A DNA stretch of 32,385 nt from Paractinoplanes deccanensis. GTDB taxonomy: Bacteria > Actinomycetota > Actinomycetes > Mycobacteriales > Micromonosporaceae. The notes under the pieces were generated by a model that worked only from the letters and a program-made list of their open reading frames with translations, had not been told where the DNA came from and did not search any database. The position numbers and the translations under genes are program-made. How positions within the stretch are numbered: position 1 is the first letter of the stretch; each line of letters opens with the position of its first letter. This document shows positions 24,625 to 31,350 of this stretch, one piece after another. Where the stretch lies: assembly GCF_016862115.1 (NCBI RefSeq), contig NZ_BOMI01000068.1, positions 1 to 32,385 on the forward strand, read 5' to 3'.

Positions 24625-26064
24625 CTACGGGAAGGGCAGCGGCAGCACGAAGCCCTCGGCCTCGCCGGTGCCCTTGCCGAGCGTCGCCTTCGCGGTGGCG
24701 TCGTTCCCCCGCCGCCGGCCGGGCGGCACCGAGGCGGTCTCCTTGGCGGCGTTCGCCTTCGGCGACCCGGCCAGCTGCCGCACGAGAGCCTGGTTGGCCA
24801 CCCGCGGATCGGCCTTGGCCGCACCCCCGTGCCCCACCTCGGCGGTCGGCGTCCCCAGGTCGAGGCCCATCATCACTTCCATCCCGACTTCCGCGTCGGT
24901 CAGGCGGGGGCGTGAGCCGGTGATGAGGGCGACCGGCGCTCCCCTCTCAAGCCCCACCCCGCCCCTCGGATCGATCGCCATGGCGGTCGAGAGAGCGGGC
25001 GACGGGAGGGCCGGTGCCCGGCGGGTGCTCTGCCGGATGGTGAGCCAGGAGAGCCAGCCGAGGCCGATGATGAAGCCGAAGCTGATGATGCGGTAGAGGA
25101 CCACCGTGGCCACGGCGGCGGGGGTCGTGACGCCGCCGGCGAGGAGGCCGAGGATCAGGGCGCTGTCGATGATGCCGAGGCCGCCCGGGACGATGGTGAT
25201 GGTGCCGGCGGCCATCGCGGCGCAGAAGGCCAGCAGCACGGCGGTGGGGCCGGCCGGGTGTTCGCCGACGGCGCGGAAGCAGAGCCAGAGGCAGAGGGCG
25301 TCGAGCAGCCAGTTGAGCACCGCGAGGATCGCCGCCGCGGCGCCGTGGGCCGGGCGCAGGCGGGCGGCGCGCAGCTGCTGGAGGAAGTCGCGGATGCGGT
25401 CCTGGCCGTGGGTGGCGGGGCGGTGGCGCAGCCGGTTGACGGCCGCCAGCGGCGGGCGGATCAGGGACTCGGCGGTCTGCGGGCGGCGGGCGACGTGGCG
25501 GGCGCCGAGGATCAGCAGGATCGTCGCGACGAACAGGCCCGCGAGGTGCGACCAGTCGGCGCCGCCGCCGGCCGCGAGGGCGCTGCCGACGGTGACCACG
25601 GCCAGGGCGCAGGCCGAGAGGATGCCGCTGAGCGCGATGGTCCACGAGGCGACCGCGGGACTCGCCCCGAAGCGGCGCATCTGCTGATAGTTGAGCCGCG
25701 TCGAGAAGGCCGCCCCGCCCGGCAGCGTCTCGTTCAGCGAATGGGCGGCGTAGGTGAGCTTCACGTTGTCGATGTGCCGCGCTCGCACCCCGGCGGAGGA
25801 GAGGAGCCGGCCCTGCATGTGGGCGTACGCGCTCATCGCGGCCACCTCGGCGAGCACGGCCAGCGCCAGCCAGCCCACATGCGGCGTGCGCAGCTGGCGC
25901 AGGGCCGACGCGAGCGACGACCAGCCCAGCACGAGCTCGACCGCGAAGAGCACCAGCACCGCGGCCACCCCGGCGATGCGCAGCCACCGCCACCGGCCGC
26001 CGTGCGCGACCTGTGGCCCGTCCTCTGCCGCGGTCCCGGCCGACCGCTCCTCTGCTTGTCCCAC
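24625..26064 (-). CDS. YbhN/LPG-synthase-TM (flippase-like) membrane protein with long C-terminal tail
   Basis: A 479-residue polytopic protein of the UPF0104/lysylphosphatidylglycerol-synthase transmembrane family, thought to include lipid or glycolipid translocases. Supporting segments: AAHSLNETLPGGAAFSTRLNYQQMRRFG in the N-terminal half and the signature VPGGLGIIDSALILGLL in the C-terminal half, with about eight hydrophobic helices. The last 130 or so residues are hydrophilic and low complexity (Gly/Ala/Arg-rich), unusual for the family. GTG 26064 was chosen because AGGAG lies 6 nt upstream and a promoter sits about 50 nt before it; TTG 26106 is the alternative. No catalytic LPG-synthase domain follows, so it is not an MprF. 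Confidence 0.85.
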   Translation of the reverse strand: MGQAEERSAGTAAEDGPQVAHGGRWRWLRIAGVAAVLVLFAVELVLGWSSLASALRQLRTPHVGWLALAVLAEVAAMSAYAHMQGRLLSSAGVRARHIDNVKLTYAAHSLNETLPGGAAFSTRLNYQQMRRFGASPAVASWTIALSGILSACALAVVTVGSALAAGGGADWSHLAGLFVATILLILGARHVARRPQTAESLIRPPLAAVNRLRHRPATHGQDRIRDFLQQLRAARLRPAHGAAAAILAVLNWLLDALCLWLCFRAVGEHPAGPTAVLLAFCAAMAAGTITIVPGGLGIIDSALILGLLAGGVTTPAAVATVVLYRIISFGFIIGLGWLSWLTIRQSTRRAPALPSPALSTAMAIDPRGGVGLERGAPVALITGSRPRLTDAEVGMEVMMGLDLGTPTAEVGHGGAAKADPRVANQALVRQLAGSPKANAAKETASVPPGRRRGNDATAKATLGKGTGEAEGFVLPLPFP

Positions 26065-26117
26065 CCCTGGCTCCTGGCGTGCCGTCTCTTTGGTTGCCCC
26101 AGCCAAGGATCCGCCAA

Positions 26118-26145
26118 AGATTGCCCATCACGCAACTTTTCTCAA
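26118..26145 (-). promoter_or_regulatory. predicted promoter of the ybhN-like gene
   Basis: On the minus strand TTGAGA (26140-26145) and CAATCT (26118-26123) are separated by 16 nt. Transcription would begin near 26111, giving a leader of roughly 45 nt before the GTG at 26064. Confidence 0.4.
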
Positions 26146-26278
26146 TGAGAAGGCAGTCACGTGCCCTGCGCGAGGAGCAACGCGAGGTGGGCGGCCCGCA
26201 TGCCCGATTTTTTGGATCATGCGTGTGAGGACCGTCGCAGTCGCGCAAACTCGGGACATCCCGGAAACGAGAGACATC

Positions 26279-26297
26279 TTCGGCTTGAGCCGCCGAA
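26279..26297 (-). terminator. hairpin downstream of the GCS2-type ligase gene
   Basis: TTCGGC (26279-26284) and GCCGAA (26292-26297) form a 6-bp stem with a 7-nt loop, 23 nt beyond the stop of the minus-strand ligase gene. The stem is modest and there is no T run on the minus-strand 3' side, so termination is only possible. The remainder of 26146-26320 shows nothing else I can support. Confidence 0.35.
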
Positions 26298-26320
26298 AAT
26301 GGGTCTACCGGGCGGCCGGG

Positions 26321-27799
26321 TCAGGACGGGTAGGGCCACTCGTGGACCGGGAGGTTCTCGTGCATCAGCGGAAGGTAGCGCCGGAGCATCTCGTGCAGCG
26401 CCTCCTGGCGGTCCTCACCGTCGGCCTCCAGCGCGTGCAGCGTCTGCACCTGCCAGGCCGCGCCGTTGCGATGGGTGAGGCAGCGCTGCTCCACGATGCC
26501 GAGCAGCCGCTCGCGCTCGGCCGTCGAGACGCCCCACTTCTCCAGCCCCTGATGCGCCAGCGGCAGCAGGCGGCGCAGCACCAGCTCGGTCACCTGGATG
26601 TAGCCGAGGCCCGGCCAGAACACGCTGGCGTCGATGCCGTGCCGGGCGCAGGTGTGGAAGTTCTCCTCGGCGGCGCTGAAGCTCATCTGGGTCCACAAGG
26701 GGCGCTCGGCCTCGGCCAGGGTGCGGATCAGTCCGTAGTAGAACGCCGCGTTCGCCATCGTGTCGACGACGGTCGGGCCGGCGGGCAGCACCCGATTTTC
26801 CACGCGCAGGTGCGGGCGGCCCTTGACCACGGCGTAGATGGGCCTGTTCCACCGGTAGATGGTGCCGTTGTGCAGCCGCAGCTCGGACAGCTCGGGCACC
26901 TCGCCGCGCTCGAGGATCTCGGAGGGGTCGGCCTCGTCGCAGATCGGCAGCAGCGCGGGGAAGTAGCGCACGTTCTCCTCGAAGAGGTCGAACACGCTGG
27001 TGATCCAACGCTCGCCGAACCACACGCGCGGGCGTACCCCCTGTGCTCTTATCTCCTCGGAACGGGTGTCCGTGGCCTGTTCGAAGAGCGGGATGCGCGT
27101 CTCGCGCCACAGCTCGCGGCCGAACAGCAGCGGGGCGTTCGCGCCGAGCGCCACCTGCACGCCGGCGATGACCTGGGCGGCGTTCCAATAGGCGGCGAAC
27201 TGCGCCGGGCTCACCTGGAGGTGGAACTGGGTGCTCGTGCACGCCGACTCGGGCGCGATGGTGTCGGTGGTGACCGCGAGCCGGTCGACGCCGTCGATGC
27301 GGATGTCCAGGTCCTCGCCGCGGGCCGCGAAGATCTGCTCGTTGAGCACCTTGTAGCGCGGATTGGCCGACAGCGCCTCGAGGGTCATGTGCTCGCGCCG
27401 CAGCGTCGGCAGGATGCCGATCATCACGGTGTGCGCACCGATCTTGCGGGCGTGGTCCTCGGCGTTGTTGAGGCTCGCGCGCAGCGTGCGCTCGAGGTCG
27501 GCGTTCTCGTCGCCGGCCAGCCGCCGCGGCGGGACGTTTATCTCGATGTTGAACTGGCCGAGCTCGGTCTGGAAATCGGGGTCGGCGATCGCGCCGAGCA
27601 CCTCGGCGTTGCGCATGGCCGGATCGGCTCGCTCGTCGATGAGGTTGAGCTCGATCTCCATGCCGGTGAGCGGCCGCTCGAACTCGAAACGCGACTCGCG
27701 CAGCATCGCGGCGAACACGTCCAGACTCCGCCGGATCTTGTGCCGGTACCTGGCGCGGTCCTCACGGGTGAAGGTGGTCTTCTCGACTTCCTCGCCCAT
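26321..27799 (-). CDS. glutamate--cysteine ligase family (GCS2-type) protein
   Basis: A 492-residue ATP-dependent carboxylate-amine ligase of the GCS2 family. Visible are LTGMEIELNLIDE at about 44-56 (metal-binding Glu residues), ELGQFNIEINVPPRRL near 79-94, ESACTSTQFHLQVSP around 184-198 and the Arg-rich RVENRVLPAGPTVVDTMANAAFYYGLI mid to late in the chain. The family couples glutamate, or another acid, to an amine. Actinobacteria normally make mycothiol rather than glutathione, and this is longer than and distinct from typical EgtA, so the real amine substrate is unclear. ATG 27799 has an AGAGGTGG ribosome binding site. It is divergent from the SGNH hydrolase gene. Confidence 0.85.
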   Translation of the reverse strand: MGEEVEKTTFTREDRARYRHKIRRSLDVFAAMLRESRFEFERPLTGMEIELNLIDERADPAMRNAEVLGAIADPDFQTELGQFNIEINVPPRRLAGDENADLERTLRASLNNAEDHARKIGAHTVMIGILPTLRREHMTLEALSANPRYKVLNEQIFAARGEDLDIRIDGVDRLAVTTDTIAPESACTSTQFHLQVSPAQFAAYWNAAQVIAGVQVALGANAPLLFGRELWRETRIPLFEQATDTRSEEIRAQGVRPRVWFGERWITSVFDLFEENVRYFPALLPICDEADPSEILERGEVPELSELRLHNGTIYRWNRPIYAVVKGRPHLRVENRVLPAGPTVVDTMANAAFYYGLIRTLAEAERPLWTQMSFSAAEENFHTCARHGIDASVFWPGLGYIQVTELVLRRLLPLAHQGLEKWGVSTAERERLLGIVEQRCLTHRNGAAWQVQTLHALEADGEDRQEALHEMLRRYLPLMHENLPVHEWPYPS

Positions 27800-27842
27800 G
27801 GCACACCACCTCTCTGGACAGACTCCAAACTCCCACAGGCCC

Positions 27843-27973
27843 GGCGTGTCACGCCAGCGGACACCAAAGCATGAGATCGCACAGGGTGTCCTTCTCATCC
27901 ACGTCGATGCGATGAAGGCTGACGCCGGGGGGCAACATCGCAGCGGTACCCTGCGGTACCGGATTTCATCCGG
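27843..27973. promoter_or_regulatory. cluster of inverted repeats in a divergent intergenic region
   Basis: The 199-bp gap between the divergent ligase and SGNH hydrolase genes holds three dyads and one direct repeat. GGCGTG-T-CACGCC lies at 27843-27855. GGACACC (27859-27865) pairs with GGTGTCC (27885-27891). CCGGAT-TTC-ATCCGG lies at 27959-27973. GCGGTACC occurs twice, at 27943 and 27953. They are candidate regulator sites or leader hairpins; I could not assign a promoter with confidence. Confidence 0.45.
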
Positions 27974-27998
27974 AAGAGACCCTGGGGAGGGCCAAATC

Positions 27999-29312
27999 GT
28001 GAAAAAGCGGCGCTTGCTGACCGGCGTCGTGGTGGCCGCGGTTCTGTCCACGATTCTCACGGCCACGTGGGTGACAGTGGGCCCGTTGCGCGCGGTTCCT
28101 CCCACCGAGCGGCACGCGCCCGCGGCCGCGGCGCCGCCCGGCCCCCAGTGGTCGACGGCGTGGGCGGCGGCGCCGGCGTCCGGCAACCGCACCGGCCCGC
28201 CCGGCCACACGATCCGCAACGTGGTGCACACGACCATCGGCGGTCCCTCGGTGCGCGTCCGGCTGACCAACCGCTTCGGCGCCGGCCCGGTCCTCTTCGG
28301 CCACGTCACGATCGCCGTCTCCGCGCACGCGGGCGGCCGCCGCGACGGCTCCGACGACCCCAGCGACGGCACCGCCGCCCCCGGCACGATGCGCGACGTC
28401 ACGTTCAACGGCAAGACCCGGGTGACGGTTCCGGCCGGCGCCGACGCGCTGAGCGACCCGGTCGCGCTCGATGTGCCGGTCGACACCGACCTGCTGATCA
28501 GCGTGTGGACGCCGGTGCGGCCGCCGGTCTCCACCTACCACGTCGACAGCAAGGACGTGTCGTTCGTGAGCCCCGGACCGGCCGACGCGGCGGCCGATCC
28601 GTCCAACGTGTCGTTCACCGGCCGGACGACGTCCTGGTTCTACATCACCGGCGTCGAGGTGACCGGCGCGGCCGGCACGATCGTGGCCTTCGGCGACTCG
28701 ATCACCGACGGCGCCGCCACCACGCGCGGGCTCAACCAGCGGTGGCCCGACCTGCTCGCGGCCCGGCTGGCGGCCGCGCCGGAGCCGGACTACGGGGTGG
28801 CCAACGTCGGACTCGGGGGCAACCGCCTGCTGCTCGACGCGCGATACCCGCGCACGGAGATCGACTCGACGGCGGGGCGCTCCGGGGAGGCGAGGTTCGC
28901 CGCGGACGTCCTCGAGCGGCCCGGCGCCCGTACGGTGATCATCCTGATCGGCATCAACGACATCATGCAGGCGCCGCGGCAGGGCGACCCGGCCCAGATC
29001 ATCGCGGGGCTGGCCCGGCTGGCGGCGCGTGCCAAGGCGCAGGGCCTGCGGGTCGTCGGCGTGACGCTGATGCCGTTCCAGGGCTGGGGAGCGTGGTCGC
29101 CCGCCCTCGACCAGCTGCGCGGCAAGGTGAACGAGTGGATCCGGGCCGGCGGCGACGGTGCCTTCGACGCGGTCGCCGACTTCGACCAGGCGATCCGCGA
29201 CCCGGCCGACCCGCGCAAGCTGCGCCGCGACTACGACGGCGGTGATCACCTGCACCCCAACGACGCGGGCATGCGGGCGCTGGCCGGCGCCATCCCGCTC
29301 GACAAGCTGTAG
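27999..29312 (+). CDS. secreted SGNH/GDSL-family hydrolase
   Basis: A 437-residue exported esterase/lipase of the SGNH superfamily. A signal peptide or anchor (KKRR, then hydrophobic residues 7-29) precedes a beta-rich N-terminal domain, and the catalytic domain begins near 225. The four blocks are complete: GDSITDG with nucleophile Ser234, GLGGN with Asn275, GIND with Asn320, and the acid/base pair Asp416 and His419 in DHLHPND. The substrate (acyl or acetyl ester, polysaccharide or lipid) cannot be told. GTG 27999 is preceded by GGGGAGG about 9 nt upstream. The gene is convergent with the unknown membrane protein at 29392. Confidence 0.9.
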   Translation: MKKRRLLTGVVVAAVLSTILTATWVTVGPLRAVPPTERHAPAAAAPPGPQWSTAWAAAPASGNRTGPPGHTIRNVVHTTIGGPSVRVRLTNRFGAGPVLFGHVTIAVSAHAGGRRDGSDDPSDGTAAPGTMRDVTFNGKTRVTVPAGADALSDPVALDVPVDTDLLISVWTPVRPPVSTYHVDSKDVSFVSPGPADAAADPSNVSFTGRTTSWFYITGVEVTGAAGTIVAFGDSITDGAATTRGLNQRWPDLLAARLAAAPEPDYGVANVGLGGNRLLLDARYPRTEIDSTAGRSGEARFAADVLERPGARTVIILIGINDIMQAPRQGDPAQIIAGLARLAARAKAQGLRVVGVTLMPFQGWGAWSPALDQLRGKVNEWIRAGGDGAFDAVADFDQAIRDPADPRKLRRDYDGGDHLHPNDAGMRALAGAIPLDKL

Positions 29313-29340
29313 CGGCCTTCTCGCCCCGGACTTTCTTCGG

Positions 29341-29368
29341 GCCCGCCTCGCCTCGTTGCGTGGCGGGC
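29341..29368. terminator. terminator-like hairpin between convergent genes
   Basis: GCCCGCC (29341-29347) pairs with GGCGGGC (29362-29368) around a 14-nt loop that can pair further internally (CGC with GCG). It is 29 nt after the SGNH stop and 24 nt before the 3' end of the minus-strand gene, suiting both directions. Confidence 0.55.
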
Positions 29369-29391
29369 TCGCGTTTCTCGCCCGGGCTTTC

Positions 29392-29913
29392 CTAGCTGAA
29401 CGCCAGGGCGAGCACGACGGCGATCAGGGCGACGCCGATGATCGCCTGGAGCAGCAGGGCCGGGCCCAGGTGCGACCACATGGTGGGGATGCGCGGGGTC
29501 AGCGGCTGCATCGTCGTGAGGTTGACGACCTGCGTCAGGCGTACCGGAAGGGTGGGATCTTTCTGGGGTGTGGTGGTCAGCTGCACGAGATCGTCGCGGT
29601 GCAGGGCCGACTGCGGCAGATGGCCGTGCATCTCGACCTCATAGATCTGACCGAGGTCGTCCCGGATGCGCACCGGGGTGACCAGGAACTCGGGGCCCTT
29701 CTTCAGCTCCTTGAAGCTGCGCCGCGTGCCCCGCATCCGCAGCAGTGAGCTGATCATCTGAGTGATGCTCGCCGCCACGAAGATCGCCATCAGGGCGGGT
29801 TGCCCGATCTTGACCTGCCGGGTGTACGAGGTCTGGAAGCCGGCGAAGCGGCCGGTGATGACGGGGCTGACGTGCCGGAGGATCTGCTCGCGGTGCAGCT
29901 CGACGTCGTCCAT
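29392..29913 (-). CDS. unknown membrane protein
   Basis: A 173-residue protein of no recognised family. A mildly hydrophobic segment at about 38-58 (PALMAIFVAASITQMISSLL) and a strongly hydrophobic C-terminal helix at about 150-172 (ALLLQAIIGVALIAVVLALAF) enclose a polar, probably extracytoplasmic or cytoplasmic, domain rich in beta-prone residues (FLVTPVRIRDDLGQIYEVEMHG). The start is fixed by an exceptionally strong ribosome binding site with the ATG three bases after it. It is divergent from the baeRF gene across a nested inverted repeat, suggesting a shared regulator. The composition and third-position bias are normal for the genome, so it is probably native. Confidence 0.7.
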   Translation of the reverse strand: MDDVELHREQILRHVSPVITGRFAGFQTSYTRQVKIGQPALMAIFVAASITQMISSLLRMRGTRRSFKELKKGPEFLVTPVRIRDDLGQIYEVEMHGHLPQSALHRDDLVQLTTTPQKDPTLPVRLTQVVNLTTMQPLTPRIPTMWSHLGPALLLQAIIGVALIAVVLALAFS

Positions 29914-29916
29914 GGG

Positions 29917-29928
29917 GGATCACCTCCT
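29917..29928 (-). promoter_or_regulatory. 12-nt perfect Shine-Dalgarno
   Basis: On the minus strand AGGAGGTGATCC is perfectly complementary to the conserved 3' end of bacterial 16S rRNA (GGATCACCTCCT). It ends 3 nt before the ATG at 29913. Most genes in this window show only 4-6 matching bases, so this site is unusual and fixes the start. Confidence 0.85.
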
Positions 29929-29933
29929 GAAAG

Positions 29934-29982
29934 GTATTCATATCGTACGGAGAGCTACATGATCCGTACCGTGAGTGAATAC
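29934..29982. promoter_or_regulatory. nested inverted repeat in the divergent intergenic region
   Basis: Outer arms GTATTCA (29934-29940) and TGAATAC (29976-29982) enclose inner arms GTACGGA (29945-29951) and TCCGTAC (29963-29969). The arm-to-arm gaps are 4 nt on the left and 6 nt on the right, with an 11-nt centre. A direct repeat CGTGAG (29970-29975 and 29982-29987) overlaps the right edge. It occupies most of the 104-bp gap between two divergent genes and looks like a double operator for a dimeric or tetrameric regulator, though an RNA structure is also possible. Confidence 0.6.
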
Positions 29983-30017
29983 GTGAGAACCGTAGCGATC
30001 TGGGTAGTCGGCCCGGC

Positions 30018-31115
30018 ATGGAACTCACATTTCTTCGCCCCCTGTTCGCGGCGCCCGGGCCCTGGGCCTCCGTCTACCTCGACGCCAGTCGCGCCGAGGA
30101 GAACGCCGACCGCGAGGTCGAGCTGCGCCTGCGAGCCCTCCGCGAGAAGCTGGCCGCCGACGGCGCCGACGAGCGCACCATCGCCGCGATCGAGGACGCG
30201 GTTGCCTCGCACCCGACCCAGCCCGGTCGCTACGGTCTGGCCGTCTTCGCCACCGGCGGCGACGTGGCCCTGGCCGAGACGATGCCCGTCCCGCCCGACA
30301 CCGACCTGGCCGTCTGGGGCCCGCTGCCGCACGCGATGCCGCTCGTCGCCCGCCGCGGCGAGGAGGTGCCGTACGTGCGGGTCCTCGTCGGCCACGGGGG
30401 CGGCGAGATCACCGGCCTGGACGCCGGCGGGGTGCCCCGGCGCGAGCGCGTCACCGGCGGCGAGACCTTCCCGATGCGCAAGGTGCACGCCGGCGGCTGG
30501 TCGAGCCTGCGCTACCACCACGCCGTCGACGAGACCTGGAAGCGCAACGCCGGCGACGTCGCCAAGGCCGTGACCGAGGTCGCGGACCAGGTGGGAGCCG
30601 AGGTCATCGTGGTGGCCGGCGACGCCCGCTCGGTGCCCAAACTGGCCGAGCAGCTGCCGAAACGCCTCCGCGACCGCGTCGTCACCACGGACATCGCCGG
30701 CGAGACGGACCGCCTCGACGACGTGACCGTGCAGGCCGTCGCGGACGTGGCCGACCGCCACGTCCAGGACCTGATCGACCGGTACCGCGCCCAGCAGACC
30801 CCGAGCGGCGGCCTCGCCGACGTCGTCACCCGCCTGCAGCGCGGCCAGGCCGACACGGTGCTGCTCATCAACGACGAGTCCTCCACGGACAAGCTGTGGA
30901 TCGGCCCCGGCGACCCCACCCTCGTGGCCACCGACGAGCGGACCCTCCGCGACTCCGGCGTGCAAGACCCCGTCCAGGTACGCGCCGACGCCGCCCTGCT
31001 GCGCGCCATCGCCGGCACCAGCGCCGACCTGGTCCTGATCGCCCCCGGCGAGCTCGACCTGCCGCACGGCATCGGCGCCGTCCTCCGCTACCCCGACGGC
31101 GCCACCGCCGCCTGA
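30018..31115 (+). CDS. Rv2629-like baeRF/Vms1-type (eRF1-fold) protein
   Basis: A 365-residue protein resembling the mycobacterial Rv2629 family, bacterial relatives of archaeo-eukaryotic release factor eRF1 and of Vms1/ANKZF1 peptidyl-tRNA hydrolases. Recognisable are the N-terminal FAAPGPWASVYLDASRAEENADREVELRLR, the mid-chain YHHAVDETWKRNAGDVAKAV followed by EVIVVAGDARSVPKLAEQLPKRL, and the C-terminal domain with VLLINDESSTDKLWIG and LVLIAPGELDLPHGIGAVLRY. A ribosome-rescue or peptidyl-tRNA-cleaving role is a family proposal, not demonstrated here. The ATG lacks a clear Shine-Dalgarno. It is divergent from an unknown membrane protein. A minisatellite follows the stop. Confidence 0.82.
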   Translation: MELTFLRPLFAAPGPWASVYLDASRAEENADREVELRLRALREKLAADGADERTIAAIEDAVASHPTQPGRYGLAVFATGGDVALAETMPVPPDTDLAVWGPLPHAMPLVARRGEEVPYVRVLVGHGGGEITGLDAGGVPRRERVTGGETFPMRKVHAGGWSSLRYHHAVDETWKRNAGDVAKAVTEVADQVGAEVIVVAGDARSVPKLAEQLPKRLRDRVVTTDIAGETDRLDDVTVQAVADVADRHVQDLIDRYRAQQTPSGGLADVVTRLQRGQADTVLLINDESSTDKLWIGPGDPTLVATDERTLRDSGVQDPVQVRADAALLRAIAGTSADLVLIAPGELDLPHGIGAVLRYPDGATAA

Positions 31116-31124
31116 CGCCTTTGG

Positions 31125-31222
31125 CGCGCTGGCGCCCTCGCGTTGCCACCCTCGCGTTGCCACCCTCGCGCCGCCACGCTCGCGCTGGCACCCTCGCGCT
31201 GGCACCCTTGCGTCGGCGCGAC
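31125..31222. repeat. 14-bp tandem repeat, 6-7 units
   Basis: Six 14-bp units of the form CGCGYTGSCACCCT start at 31125, 31139, 31153, 31167, 31181 and 31195, followed by a degenerate copy. They begin 10 bp after the baeRF stop codon and have no unique spacers. The remainder of 31225-31350 shows no clear feature apart from the start region of the next gene. Confidence 0.88.
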
Positions 31223-31224
31223 GC
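31210..31224 (+). terminator. short hairpin after the baeRF gene
   Basis: GCGTCG (31210-31215) pairs with CGACGC (31219-31224) around a 3-nt loop, overlapping the last degenerate repeat unit. It may terminate the baeRF transcript, although it lies about 95 nt after the stop. Confidence 0.35.
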
Positions 31225-31350
31225 CGCGCTGTGCTCGTTTGCGGCTCGTTCGCCCCGCCCGCCCCCGAATTGCGGAAAATCGCGCGAATCGCCACCTTCC
31301 GGCGGTGAACTGTTCTCACACTCGCCAAGTCGTGATGGGGGCGGAGAACA

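Noticed and set aside
24625..26064. MprF lysylphosphatidylglycerol synthase
   Set aside because: Only the membrane flippase-like region is present; the cytosolic aminoacyl-transfer domain is missing and the tail is low complexity.
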